DNA of 64,000 bases from positions 1,612,001 through 1,676,000 of the forward strand of contig CP030868.2 of assembly GCA_004010835.2 (NCBI GenBank). Direction: 5' to 3'. Below, piece by piece: positions 55,758 through 64,000 of this stretch. A program made the translations under genes and the position numbers. This DNA comes from Oenococcus sp. UCMA 16435 (GTDB lineage: Bacteria > Bacillota > Bacilli > Lactobacillales > Lactobacillaceae). The notes below the pieces were generated by a model. The model was not told the DNA's origin, made no database searches, and saw only the letters and a program-made list of their open reading frames with translations. Every line of letters starts with the position of its first letter. Position 1 is the stretch's first letter.

Positions 55758-57104
55758 GTGTATTCTCATATTGAAAATTTAGAAAAAAATATCAATGGCA
55801 GTCCTTTAATATATGTGAAGAGACTAAAGATTGCAGTTCATCAGAAAATTGGAATTATTGGCGACAACGGCCAAGGCAAAACAGCTTTGTTAAACATTAT
55901 CTCGGGAAAAGATCGTGATTTTTCTGGAAATTTTCAAAGCCAAGGGGAAATAATCTTTGTTCAGCAACTCAATAAATTCAATGATCTATCTGGTGGCCAG
56001 AAAACGCGTGAATTGATTAAAAAAGCTTTAATTCAAAGACCGGATTTACTTTTATTGGATGAGCCAACGACCCATCTTGACGAAAAAAATGTCCAGTGGT
56101 TGCTCCAACAATTGCAAGATTTTTCCGGAAGTATTTTAGCCGTTTCTCATGATCGGTATTTTTTAAAACAATTTGCAGATTTGCTTTGGATCTTTGAAAA
56201 TCACCGAGTAAGAGAATTTAAAGGAAATTTTGCTCGTTTTCTTGAATCTCGAAAATCTTTGTTGACTAGTCAGAAAAATGCTTATAAAAGTGCCAAAAAT
56301 AAGCGCCGTCAATTACAAAAATCTGTTCAAATCATTAGCGGAAAAGCTGATAAATTATCGAAAACGAGCATTCGTAATCCTTTTTATGCCAAAAAATCAA
56401 AAAGTTTAGCTCATTTGGCCAAAAATAGTCAAAGACGAATTGAAAATTTAAGCAGAGTAGAAAAACCTTTCGAAAAAAAATCTTTGAAATTGCGGAATTC
56501 GTTTAACTTAACGAAAGGAAAAAATTTAATTAAAGTTTTAAATCTTGATGTTGTTCGCGAAAAACATTTGTTGGTATCTGGATTTAGCCTGACAATTTCG
56601 TCCGGAGACAAACTGGCATTAATTGGTGACAACGGTGTTGGCAAAACAACGTCTATTGAAGCAATTGTGGCTGGTAAAGCACCAACGGTTACTCGATCAG
56701 AAAATTTAAAAATTGGTTATTTTCATCAGGATTTAAATCAATTAGATAATTCAAAGAATTTGTTGGAAAATATTTTAGACGGATCACTTGAAAACGAGCA
56801 GACGGTTCGCGACTTCCTTGGTGCTTTTGGTATCCGTCGAGATAAGGTTTTTCAAAAAACGGTTAGTCTTTCCGGCGGAGAAAAAATTAAATTGGCTTTG
56901 ATTAAGATCCTGCTATCTGGGGCCAATCTTTTGATTTTAGACGAACCAACGAATTTTCTTGATTTGTCGGCAATTGAGGCTTTGGAAGATTTTCTGCTTG
57001 ATTATTCAGGCGGTATTCTATTAATTTCTCATGATTTGGAATTAGTCAAAACTGTAGCAAATAAAATCTACAAAATTGAAGGTCAACGTATAATTGAATT
57101 ATGA
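55758..57104 (+). CDS. ABC-F family ATPase
   Basis: A soluble twin-ATPase protein of the ribosome-associated ABC-F family (antibiotic-resistance or translation factors). Walker A sites are GDNGQGKTALL and GDNGVGKTTS; signatures LSGGQKTRE and LSGGEKIKL; Walker B LLLLDEPTTHLD and LLILDEPTNFLD. Between them is a lysine-rich linker of about 100 residues. I prefer GTG 55758 (448 residues, AAGGGTGG upstream) because the earlier ATG 55725 would place the terminator stem inside the coding sequence; ATG 55725 is the alternative. Expression is likely controlled by the attenuator. It overlaps the next gene by 4 bases. Not a transporter: no membrane domain. Confidence 0.88.
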   Translation: MYSHIENLEKNINGSPLIYVKRLKIAVHQKIGIIGDNGQGKTALLNIISGKDRDFSGNFQSQGEIIFVQQLNKFNDLSGGQKTRELIKKALIQRPDLLLLDEPTTHLDEKNVQWLLQQLQDFSGSILAVSHDRYFLKQFADLLWIFENHRVREFKGNFARFLESRKSLLTSQKNAYKSAKNKRRQLQKSVQIISGKADKLSKTSIRNPFYAKKSKSLAHLAKNSQRRIENLSRVEKPFEKKSLKLRNSFNLTKGKNLIKVLNLDVVREKHLLVSGFSLTISSGDKLALIGDNGVGKTTSIEAIVAGKAPTVTRSENLKIGYFHQDLNQLDNSKNLLENILDGSLENEQTVRDFLGAFGIRRDKVFQKTVSLSGGEKIKLALIKILLSGANLLILDEPTNFLDLSAIEALEDFLLDYSGGILLISHDLELVKTVANKIYKIEGQRIIEL

Positions 57105-57952
57105 GTATTTTAGATGAAACTTTTCAATTGAATAACGGGAATCAAATTCCCAAAGTCGCCTTTGGTACATGGCGTTTAAAAAATGGGGACGAAGCTTATC
57201 AAGCAGTTGCGGCTGCCTTAAAAATTGGCTATCGCCATATCGATACTGCTTTTCATTATTTCAACGAGCCGTCTGTCGGTCAAGCAATCAAGGATTCGGG
57301 AATCAAACGGGAAGATATTTTTCTGACAACAAAATTGCCGGCCGAAATTAAAAATCACGATGATATTTTAAAGAATTTTCAGGAATCTCTCAATCGCCTG
57401 CAGACTGATTATGTCGACCTTTATTTAATTCATGCTCCATGGCCGTGGGCTGATATTAATTTGGATTATCGCTACGATGGGGCTAATCGCGAGGCTTGGC
57501 AGGCAATGGAAGAAATTTATAAATCCGGCCGAGCAAAAGCGATTGGTGTTTCTAATTTTGATATGCACGATTTAAAAAACATTCAACAGATTTGGTCGGT
57601 TAAACCGGCAGTTAACCAAATAGAATTCTATGTTGGCTGGACGCAACCAAAGATCGCCGAATTCACCAAGGCCTTGGATATCCAGCTAGAGGCATATTCC
57701 CCGCTAGCAACCGGAGGCTTGGCAACTCAACCCGATATTCAGAAGATTGCCGAAAAATATCAAGTTTCTGTACCCCAAATTGCACTGAAATATGTTCTTC
57801 AAAAGAATGTTTTGCCACTGCCGCGGGCCACGAAGGCCGAACATGCTAAATCGAATGCTGAACTTGATTTTGAAATTTCTGCCGAGGATATGAAGGTTCT
57901 TGATCAAATGCCGGATACCGGTCAAGCACGTCACAATGTAACGATGGGCTAA
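57101..57952 (+). CDS. Aldo/keto reductase (2,5-diketogluconate reductase type)
   Basis: A 283-residue NADPH-dependent reductase with the tetrad D and Y in HIDTAFHYFNE, K in LTTKLPAE, H in YLIHAPWP, and cofactor segment LPLPRATKAEHAKSN. It overlaps the ABC-F gene by 4 bases (ATGA), and the Nudix gene begins 3 bases after its stop, so the three are probably one transcript. Unrelated in detail to the aldo/keto reductase at 38182. Confidence 0.93.
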   Translation: MSILDETFQLNNGNQIPKVAFGTWRLKNGDEAYQAVAAALKIGYRHIDTAFHYFNEPSVGQAIKDSGIKREDIFLTTKLPAEIKNHDDILKNFQESLNRLQTDYVDLYLIHAPWPWADINLDYRYDGANREAWQAMEEIYKSGRAKAIGVSNFDMHDLKNIQQIWSVKPAVNQIEFYVGWTQPKIAEFTKALDIQLEAYSPLATGGLATQPDIQKIAEKYQVSVPQIALKYVLQKNVLPLPRATKAEHAKSNAELDFEISAEDMKVLDQMPDTGQARHNVTMG

Positions 57953-57955
57953 AAG

Positions 57956-58462
57956 ATGGCTGAAGGTAATTATATTAGCCGGATCCGTGCCAAAATTGGT
58001 CACGATCCTTTAATTATGATTAATACATTTGCTGTCCTTTGGAATGAAAAACACGATGCCATTTTTTTGGAACAAAGAGCTGATATTCCTGATGGATGGG
58101 GTTTTCCGGGTGGCTTTGTCGAATATGGCGAATCGCCGATGGATGCAATTGTCCGCGAGGTCAAAGAAGAGACCAATCTGGATGTTAAAGTAAAAAATAT
58201 GTTTGAAATGATTTCGAGTGTTAATCCACATAACTTTTGGGGAGACGCTCAACAGAATTTAAGCTTGGGATTCGAAATTGAATTGCTTGACGGAAAATTG
58301 CAGGTTGATCAAAGTGAGACTTTGGCGGCTGAATTTGTTCCAATTAATCCGGAACCAAAGATGTTCGTCCCAGCAGCTCAGGCAAATATGCATCGGATTT
58401 TGACTTGGGAAGATCGGCCGAAACCCTGGTTAATTGACAGTAATATAAAAAGTCATAGTTGA
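57956..58462 (+). CDS. Nudix hydrolase
   Basis: A 168-residue Nudix protein with complete box GGFVEYGESPMDAIVREVKE then ETN, retaining both catalytic glutamates (REVKEET). N terminus ISRIRAKIGHDPLIMINTFA resembles the Nudix protein at 53973. Last gene of the ABC-F transcript; its TGA lies in the loop of the terminator. Confidence 0.9.
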   Translation: MAEGNYISRIRAKIGHDPLIMINTFAVLWNEKHDAIFLEQRADIPDGWGFPGGFVEYGESPMDAIVREVKEETNLDVKVKNMFEMISSVNPHNFWGDAQQNLSLGFEIELLDGKLQVDQSETLAAEFVPINPEPKMFVPAAQANMHRILTWEDRPKPWLIDSNIKSHS

Positions 58463-58475
58463 ACTATGACTTTTT
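58447..58475. terminator. Bidirectional terminator shared by convergent genes
   Basis: A 13-bp perfect stem AAAAAGTCATAGT/ACTATGACTTTTT with loop TGA. It overlaps the 3' ends of both the Nudix gene and the DUF1129 gene, an economical arrangement. Confidence 0.92.
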
Positions 58476-59287
58476 ATTTTTCTTATATTTGAATAAAACG
58501 GATGTCAGCCAAGGGAGATAGCACAGGGCGATAATAGTAACGACCAGATAAATTTTGCCGGTCGAATTATTGATCAAGTAATGGCCAAGTTTGGGCAGGC
58601 GCGCCAAAATATCAAGCACACCAAAACCAATAAAAGAGAAATTTAAGAAAAACCATAGTTTACGGTCTTTTTGCCGAAAATACCAGATCAATTCGGACAA
58701 CATTAATAAAATAATGACGGATATACCAAGTATTCCCTGAAGCTTCAATTGAAAAGATGTTCTAACGAATATCATGATTAAAAAGATTGGGATAGTCAAA
58801 ATTATGATCAATATGATCTTCAAGATCCGTGAGAGAATATTTTTGTTTCTGTAGATATCACGATTGATTATATAAAAGATGCCGATCACTAATATAATCG
58901 CGTAGAGACCCGTTAGACCGATGCTGCCTATATTGAGGGTCCGTTGGGGATTTAGCAGACTGGGAAAAAACCAAAAAATGTGAAAGATCCGATGGTTATC
59001 AAAATTAATTTAAAAGCTTCAATAAAATCGTTAGGCAAAACTTTAATCATATCATCGGCATATGCTTGTGGGCTTTTGCCAAAATAATCCTTGGATGAAA
59101 TGCCCTTAGCTTGGGCCTCCAACATGTCCTGCAGTATTTCCAGTAAAAGTGTTTCGACTTGTTGATCATTTTTTGAAAGACTTTTCGTTCGTAGATACAG
59201 CAGCAAATTTTCGTAATATGCTTTGTTAGCAGGACTTAGTTGTTCTCGTAATTGATTGTTTTTCTCGATTAATTGCTCGCTGGTCAT
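58464..59287 (-). pseudogene. DUF1129-like membrane protein gene with a frameshift
   Basis: The 5' part (59287 to 58952, 111 codons) encodes a helical N-terminal domain with AYADDMIKVLPNDFIEAFKL and then ends abruptly in SFTFFGFFPVC. The other frame continues without a gap as SLLNPQRTLNIGSIGLTGLY and four further hydrophobic segments to 58464. One extra T in the minus-strand T run (plus-strand A6 at 58965-58970) would restore a 274-residue protein with the DUF1129 layout. The gene overlaps padR by one base, a pair that is common in lactic acid bacteria. Whether the shift is real, phase-variable or an error is open. Confidence 0.75.
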
Positions 59288-59619
59288 TACTTATCCTTTT
59301 TAATTAGTTGGTCCACACTGTTTGCTAAAGACTGCCATTCGCTTACGAATATCTTCTTTTCTCCCAAACCTTTTTCGCTAATTCGATAATACTTTCGCTT
59401 TGGTCCGTCAGACGATGGTCGCATTTTACCGGTGATTAATCCCTTCTTTTCCATGTTTAAAAGTAATGGATAAATCGTTCCCTTGGGGATGCCTTGAAAA
59501 CCATACTGCTCTAATTCTTGACTAATTTTATAACCGTACATCTCTTTTTTTGTCAGTAATATTAGCAAGCAGCCCTGAAGAATACCTTTTAACATTTGCG
59601 ATGACGTTTCCTGTTTCAA
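59287..59619 (-). CDS. PadR-family transcriptional regulator
   Basis: A 110-residue winged-helix regulator with the PadR hallmark LKGILQGCLLILLTKKEMYGYKI, PKGTIYPLLLNMEKKGLI and KYYRISEKG. It is read together with the DUF1129 gene and probably represses its own promoter through the CTAG-containing inverted repeat upstream. Such pairs often respond to phenolic acids or membrane-active drugs; no effector can be named. Confidence 0.92.
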   Translation of the reverse strand: MKQETSSQMLKGILQGCLLILLTKKEMYGYKISQELEQYGFQGIPKGTIYPLLLNMEKKGLITGKMRPSSDGPKRKYYRISEKGLGEKKIFVSEWQSLANSVDQLIKKDK

Positions 59620-59642
59620 AACTATCGCCTTCTTTCACTAGC

Positions 59643-59692
59643 TTGTATTGCCAACTAGTAATTTAACAAAATTTCATCTAGTTTGCAATACA
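59643..59692. promoter_or_regulatory. Inverted repeat, candidate PadR operator
   Basis: TTGTATTGCCAACTAG (59643-59658) and CTAGTTTGCAATACA (59678-59692) are inverted copies with one mismatch. ATACTAG follows at 59692-59698 as a further half-site. All lie within 80 bases of the padR start. Confidence 0.7.
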
Positions 59693-59841
59693 TACTAGAT
59701 TAATAGAAAAAGGGGAAAATGTTTTGATAATTTGTATATCGTAAATTAAATAAATGTCATAAAAACTTTAGAAGCAAGAAATTCTTTTGACAATCTTAAA
59801 GGTCTTATAAAGAATATTTTTATTTTTTTTAGCGCGCTAAA

Positions 59842-60255
59842 ATGGTTTATATGGTCAAAATTGAGAGAATTTATGGAACAGAATCAAAGGGTTATCGAAT
59901 TTTAATTGATAGTCTTTGGCCCCGTGGGGTTAGTAAGGAAAAAGCCGCAATCGACTTATGGGCAAAAGATATTGCCCCTTCGGCAGATTTACGCAAACAG
60001 TTTTACGATCACGATATTGATGAAATGGCTTTTAGGGCAATTTATTTAACGGAGCTTTCGAGCAATCCCGCCAGCAAAGATTTCTTGCAGACCTTAAGAG
60101 ACCACGAGGACAGTGTTTTATTGTATGCAGCTAAAGATGATCATGAAAATAATGCTAAAGTTTTGGCTGATTATTTAAAACGTCAAGGATTTGATTTCAG
60201 CAAAAATGAACCGGAAAAGGAGCCTGATAAAGACGACCAAGAAAGCAAAATCTGA
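59842..60255 (+). CDS. DUF488 family protein (YeaO-like)
   Basis: A 137-residue protein with IDSLWPRGVSKEKAAIDLW and SVLLYAAKDD-type motifs of the DUF488 family; biochemical function is not established. The C terminus is highly charged (EPEKEPDKDDQ). It overlaps the glycosylase gene by about 50 bases. The start could be ATG 59842 or 59851. Confidence 0.85.
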   Translation: MVYMVKIERIYGTESKGYRILIDSLWPRGVSKEKAAIDLWAKDIAPSADLRKQFYDHDIDEMAFRAIYLTELSSNPASKDFLQTLRDHEDSVLLYAAKDDHENNAKVLADYLKRQGFDFSKNEPEKEPDKDDQESKI

Positions 60256-60757
60256 ATTTATTCATGTAATCCATCCCTGGCCGCCAATTTATGATGAGAA
60301 TTCAAAAGTTTTATTATTAGGCAGCTTACCGTCTCCGAAATCTTTGGCTTCCGGATTTTACTATGGCAGCCCTCAGAATATATTTTGGTCGACTTTGGCA
60401 AAAACGCTTGGTGTTGATGAACCGGAAAAAAGTAAAGAAGCGCGTTTATCGTTTGCTTTGAAACATCGTGTTGCGATATGGATAACTTTAAAGGAAGCCG
60501 ACATTATTGGAGCACAGGATTCAACAATTAAGAATCCTGTTCCAAATGATTTTTCCGATATTTTAAAGAATTCTCAAATTAGGACAATTTTTACAGAAGG
60601 AAAAAAAGCCACGGAGCTCTTTAACAAATTGGCAGCGCCGAAAATAGGCCAAGAATCAGTTTATTTGCCCTCGACTTCTCCTGCTAATCGGGCCACACAG
60701 GCCAAACCAATTTTTATGGAACGTTGGAATTTGGTTAAAGACGCTCTTAATGACTGA
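60206..60757 (+). CDS. Uracil-DNA-glycosylase superfamily protein (deoxyinosine glycosylase type)
   Basis: A base-excision repair enzyme. From ATG 60206 it has 183 residues; an earlier start at 60191 is possible. Typical sequence is HPWPPIYDENSKVLLLGSLP, FYYGSPQNIFWSTLAKTL and the later LPSTSPANR, matching the group annotated as DNA-deoxyinosine glycosylase in Firmicutes. It overlaps DUF488, so the two are co-transcribed, and a terminator lies at 60819. Confidence 0.82.
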   Translation: MNRKRSLIKTTKKAKSEFIHVIHPWPPIYDENSKVLLLGSLPSPKSLASGFYYGSPQNIFWSTLAKTLGVDEPEKSKEARLSFALKHRVAIWITLKEADIIGAQDSTIKNPVPNDFSDILKNSQIRTIFTEGKKATELFNKLAAPKIGQESVYLPSTSPANRATQAKPIFMERWNLVKDALND

Positions 60758-61170
60758 TCTGAAGCGCAAATACTGCTACTGCCGTTTTTAGTTCAAATTT
60801 TTTATATCACTAATCGGGAACTGTTGGGGAATTGAGACAGTTTTTTTAATTATATCTAAGTAAGGGCTTCCACAATGTTTATTTCTTTACAATAATATGG
60901 TATATTATCTTTGTAAATTTTTGTACAAACTTTCAGGGTGCAAGTTTACGAATTCCTCAAAAATTTAGAAAAGTAAAACCATCTTTTGTGACAGAAAATC
61001 ACAGATTACTGGAAACAAATAATCTGTTATTTGGTTTTGTTTGAAGAAATAAGAATCTTTCAAATTGTTCGTTTGTTTTAGTCGGTGTGCTTAATTATCG
61101 TGATTTAATGGTCTTTCTATTTGCTACAAAAGAAGGAATTAAGATATTCAAAGAAAGTCGAGAACTAAAA
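60758..61170. other. Intergenic region upstream of the alcohol dehydrogenase gene
   Basis: AACTGT/ACAGTT with seven Ts at 60819-60847 ends the DUF488 operon. The following 320 bases are unusually long for a leader; no riboswitch or RNA gene is recognisable. An in-frame extension of the dehydrogenase to 61087 has no ribosome-binding site. Confidence 0.6.
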
Positions 61171-62229
61171 ATGAAAGCTGCAGTTGTTCGTGAAAAAAAT
61201 GATGGGTTTGTTGATCTGATAGATGATTGGAAACCACGTGAATTAGGCTTTGGCGATGCATTGGTAGATGTTGAGTATTGTGGTCTTTGCCACACCGATC
61301 TGCATTGTGCAAGCGGAGATTTTGGCGATCCAAATACTTTAGGCGAACGCAACGGAGATTTCCGTCGTGTCGTTGGACATGAAGGAGTTGGAATTGTTTC
61401 TAAATTGGGCGAGGGGGCAGACCAATATTTGAAGGTTGGCGATCGTGTTTCAATCGCTTGGTTCTATGACGCTTGTGGTGTTTGCGACTATTGTGTATCC
61501 GGTAACGAGACTTTTTGTCGCAAGGTAAGAAATTCCGGTTATACAGTTGATGGCGCAATGGCTCAACAGGTTGTTGTCGATGCTAAATATGCAGTTAAAG
61601 TTCCTGAAGGACTTGATCCGGCTCAGGCTTCTTCGATTACTTGTGCCGGAGTTACAATGTACAAATCTTTGAAAGTCGGCGAAACCAAACCTGGTCAGTG
61701 GGTATCTGTACATGGTGCCGGCGGATTAGGCAATTTGGCTGTTCAATACGCTCATAATGTTTTTGGTGCCCATGTTGTTGCAATTGATGGGAATCCGGAT
61801 AAGCTGGAAGCCGCTAAAGAAGGTGGCGCTGAAGTTTTGATTAACCGTAAGCAGCCCGGCATCGATGTTGCTGCTGAAGTTCAAAAGGACACTGGCGGTG
61901 TCCACAACGCCCAAGTTACGGCTGTTAATGATGCAGCTTTCAAGCAGGCTGTTGATTCGCTTCGGCCAATGGGCAAGCTTGTTGCTGTTGCTCTTCCGCA
62001 GGGCGATATGGCACTTAATATTGTTAAAACTGTTTTGGATGGGATCGAAGTTCGTGGCTCATTAGTTGGAACAAGAGCTGATTTGAAAGAAGCTTTCCAA
62101 TTTGGCGCCGAAGGTAAGGTTACCCCAATTGTTGAAAAGGTTGATTTGAATGATATTAATGATGTGATTGAAGAAATGAAAGAGGGCACGATCACTGGTC
62201 GCAAAGTCTTTGATTTTACTCACATGTGA
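61171..62229 (+). CDS. adhP: Zinc-dependent alcohol dehydrogenase (AdhP-like)
   Basis: Interconverts ethanol and acetaldehyde with NAD(H), an NADH-consuming end step of heterolactic fermentation. From ATG 61171 it has 352 residues, a normal length. Catalytic zinc ligands: C in [10 protein letters not shown] in GHEGVG; structural zinc cysteines in [15 protein letters not shown]; nucleotide motif [13 protein letters not shown] followed by the acidic VAIDGNPDK, indicating NAD preference. Confidence 0.95.
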   Translation: MKAAVVREKNDGFVDLIDDWKPRELGFGDALVDVEYCGLCHTDLHCASGDFGDPNTLGERNGDFRRVVGHEGVGIVSKLGEGADQYLKVGDRVSIAWFYDACGVCDYCVSGNETFCRKVRNSGYTVDGAMAQQVVVDAKYAVKVPEGLDPAQASSITCAGVTMYKSLKVGETKPGQWVSVHGAGGLGNLAVQYAHNVFGAHVVAIDGNPDKLEAAKEGGAEVLINRKQPGIDVAAEVQKDTGGVHNAQVTAVNDAAFKQAVDSLRPMGKLVAVALPQGDMALNIVKTVLDGIEVRGSLVGTRADLKEAFQFGAEGKVTPIVEKVDLNDINDVIEEMKEGTITGRKVFDFTHM

Positions 62230-62248
62230 GATAAATATTTAATCATTT

Positions 62249-62278
62249 AAAAAAGTTCGCTTAAAGCGAACTTTTTTT
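62249..62278. terminator. Terminator between alcohol dehydrogenase and the convergent membrane protein
   Basis: AAAAAAGTTCGC/GCGAACTTTTTT with loop TTAAA, usable in both directions. Confidence 0.9.
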
Positions 62279-63458
62279 ATTTGATCTCAACAGTAAAAAT
62301 TTCGGCATTTTCAATATACAAAGTATTTAAATTCTGCATTAATAAAATCAGCAAACCAAAAGAAAGGCTGAATGAAATAATCTCAAAGGCAGTTAGTGAT
62401 AGATAATGCACGGTTTGAAAGAGAATTTCCGAAAGTGCCAACAATCCCGCAAAACCATAAGCCGTTAGAAGAAATTCACGGGTGGCATTCGGCAGTAGCC
62501 ATTTCAAACCGATAATTAAAATTAATACTAATATGACAAGGGCGTTGGCGGACCACCAATGCAGTTCGTGTAACCAAATAATCGATCGATTATTTTGGAA
62601 AGCACCCACTAAACCAAAAACGATTGAAGTTGCCGCTAAGAGCAAACGCAAGACCTTCATTTGTGTGTTAAAGAACTGAGGGATTTGAAAAATTAAAGAA
62701 AAAATATAATCAATTAAAGTCAACATAATCATGGCGGAAAAGATTAAAGTCAGATTGAACTGCCACCAGTTATTTGATAAATTCGACCCCAAATAAGAGA
62801 AATTAATTTGCCACCAATCTTCATGCTTGTTATTGATCATTGAGAAAAAAATTCCGCCAACAAGTGTGAAAATCAGAATTGTTGTGATTGTTGAAAAATC
62901 AATTGACTGAGCTGCGTTCATCATTAAATAACTTGCGATCCCGACAAAGCCGGCAATCAAAGCAGAACTTGTGTACCGATCCAAAATAACGCCGTGAAAG
63001 GCCAAATCAACGAAATAAAAGAAATAGGAAGTTAAAGAAAAATCAAGCAACGTAAACGCAATCGACAGAGTTGTGATTGAGCGAAATTTTGCTAATCGAC
63101 TTGTAATGACCAACTGTTTTCTGCCTAGTAACAATAATGCGATTAAAAAAGTAATAAATCCGAATAGAGCAGCTAAATAAATTGTAATTTGACTGATTGA
63201 GTTGGCACCTGATAATTTAACGTAGTCTGTTTTTTGAATAAAAAAATTGACCAGTGCGACGAATCCGGCTAATAGGCCGGGAACCATAAACCAGCGAAGT
63301 GATTGTGTTTGTGCCTCTGTTTTTGTTTCTTTGGCTTGAAGAATAATTCGATTATGATCGATTCTTGCCAGGAGCTTATTTTTACCGCCATTATTCAAAT
63401 ATAGTTTGTCAAAGGCTCTTTTTGGAATCGAGATATTTACCTGCTCATTTTTATTCAT
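62277..63458 (-). CDS. DUF998-like membrane protein with an AbrB-like N terminus
   Basis: A 393-residue protein. Residues 1-45 (VNISIPKRAFDKLYLNNGGKN, then RIDHNRIIL) have the look of an AbrB/SpoVT swapped-hairpin domain, followed by about ten membrane segments in two similar halves of five (about 55-215 and 245-385), as in DUF998 proteins. Role unknown. Monocistronic. The AbrB assignment is by pattern only. Confidence 0.7.
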   Translation of the reverse strand: MNKNEQVNISIPKRAFDKLYLNNGGKNKLLARIDHNRIILQAKETKTEAQTQSLRWFMVPGLLAGFVALVNFFIQKTDYVKLSGANSISQITIYLAALFGFITFLIALLLLGRKQLVITSRLAKFRSITTLSIAFTLLDFSLTSYFFYFVDLAFHGVILDRYTSSALIAGFVGIASYLMMNAAQSIDFSTITTILIFTLVGGIFFSMINNKHEDWWQINFSYLGSNLSNNWWQFNLTLIFSAMIMLTLIDYIFSLIFQIPQFFNTQMKVLRLLLAATSIVFGLVGAFQNNRSIIWLHELHWWSANALVILVLILIIGLKWLLPNATREFLLTAYGFAGLLALSEILFQTVHYLSLTAFEIISFSLSFGLLILLMQNLNTLYIENAEIFTVEIK

Positions 63459-63531
63459 TACTTAATTCTAATTCAATTGGTAAATTCCTATAATCTCAAT
63501 TATTCCTGCATATGGCGTAAAATATTTGCAT

Positions 63532-64000
63532 ATGCAAAAAGTATTTATTTTAAGTGCGGTTCGAACACCGATCGGAAAATTTGGCGGCGTTTTAAAAAAT
63601 AAAACGGCTGTTGAACTCGGAGCAACGGTTATTAAATCACTGCTTAAGCGTTCAGAAATATCTGCCGAGGAAATAGATGAAATTTATATGGGTAATGTTA
63701 TTCAAGCAGGCGTCGGGCAGAATCCTGCTCGTCAAGCAGCTCGTCTAGCCGGTATTCCCTTTTCAATTCCCAGCACGACAATTAATGATGTTTGTGGGTC
63801 GGGACTGCATTCGATTAATTTGGCGGCTAAATTAATCGCTGGCGGTTTTGATGACATAATTGTAGCCGGAGGAATGGAATCGATGTCCAATGCTCCATTT
63901 TTGCTTAAAAATCATCGATTTGGACATAAATTAGGAAACGAAAAGATTGATGATACATTGTTACGGGATGCTTTGATTGACCCGATCGGAAACTTCCATA
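63532..64000 (+). CDS. Acetyl-CoA acetyltransferase (thiolase), 3' end outside window
   Basis: Condenses two acetyl-CoA to acetoacetyl-CoA, first step of the mevalonate pathway in lactic acid bacteria. The first 156 codons are present, beginning MQKVFILSAVRTPIGKFGG, with GVGQNPARQAA and the nucleophilic cysteine in NDVCGSGLHSI, then VAGGMESMSNAPF. The gene runs off the right edge. It lies about 15 kb from the acyl-CoA island and has no adjoining 3-hydroxyacyl-CoA dehydrogenase, so a link with that pathway is not indicated. Confidence 0.93.
   Translation, partial: MQKVFILSAVRTPIGKFGGVLKNKTAVELGATVIKSLLKRSEISAEEIDEIYMGNVIQAGVGQNPARQAARLAGIPFSIPSTTINDVCGSGLHSINLAAKLIAGGFDDIIVAGGMESMSNAPFLLKNHRFGHKLGNEKIDDTLLRDALIDPIGNFH

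Overview
The window looks like a chromosomal segment of a low-GC, obligately fermentative Gram-positive lactic acid bacterium, most probably an Oenococcus or a close relative in the Leuconostoc group. Supporting features are a ctsR-clpC pair without mcsA/mcsB, a Kup potassium transporter, a DUF3284 protein beside a cellobiose-type PTS, an Rgg-type regulator, a tmRNA with tag AKNNEPAYALAA, an AdhP-like alcohol dehydrogenase and a thiolase that could feed the mevalonate pathway. The species is an inference; no rRNA or ribosomal protein lies in the window.

Layout. 1-2.9 kb: the 3' part of a GT2 polyprenyl-phosphate sugar transferase (cut by the left edge), overlapped by a GT-C-like membrane protein. 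2.96-7.7 kb: an AT-rich cassette of a response regulator, a sensor kinase, a flavinylated-type FMN-binding lipoprotein-like protein (with a poly-A frameshift), ApbE and a haem/FAD/NAD(P)H transmembrane reductase, which together suggest a flavin-based extracytoplasmic electron route. 7.8-9.4 kb: a Wzx/SpoVB-type flippase. 9.85-14.7 kb: an Rgg regulator, a palindrome, a one-TM small peptide, an ABC exporter, a small membrane protein, an HExxH membrane-protease remnant and a second, half-deleted ABC transporter. 14.9-16.5 kb: an MDR reductase and divergent MarR regulator sharing three operator copies. 16.8-21.2 kb: a second two-component system followed by an ABC-type exporter. 21.3-28.4 kb: a LevR-like PRD activator with a decayed AAA+ core, DUF3284, PTS EIIA/EIIB/EIIC and a GH1 6-phospho-beta-glucosidase. 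28.4-29.5 kb: 3' remnants of an araC gene and a GH3 beta-glucosidase fused by one deletion. 29.6-34.2 kb: a MarR-CDF operon and Kup. 34.3-37.5 kb: tmRNA, tRNA-Glu(CTC), a 1-kb gene-poor stretch, an MsrA with an extra N-terminal helical domain and an aberrant tRNA-Ser-like gene. 38.2-39.1 kb: an aldo/keto reductase.

40.0-49.6 kb is an apparent island bracketed by a 122-bp perfect direct repeat, the duplicated 5' end of a MATE transporter gene. It carries crotonase, an aquaglyceroporin, a MaoC (R)-hydratase, the enoyl-CoA reductase FabV, a propionate-CoA-transferase (Pct-like), a LysR regulator, an alpha/beta hydrolase and CoaD. Together these could convert a 3-hydroxy acid to its saturated acid while reoxidising NADH. 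I consider this the most interesting module of the window.

50.9-64 kb is a housekeeping and stress block: CtsR/ClpC with an operator covering the ribosome-binding site, Nudix hydrolases, an old-yellow-enzyme homologue, an ABC-F protein behind a leader-peptide attenuator, aldo/keto reductase, PadR with a frameshifted DUF1129 partner, DUF488, a uracil-DNA-glycosylase-fold protein, alcohol dehydrogenase, a DUF998-like membrane protein, and the start of an acetyl-CoA acetyltransferase cut by the right edge. Two frameshifts lie in homopolymer runs. That would fit a lineage lacking MutS/MutL, as reported for Oenococcus, but sequencing error is an equal alternative.
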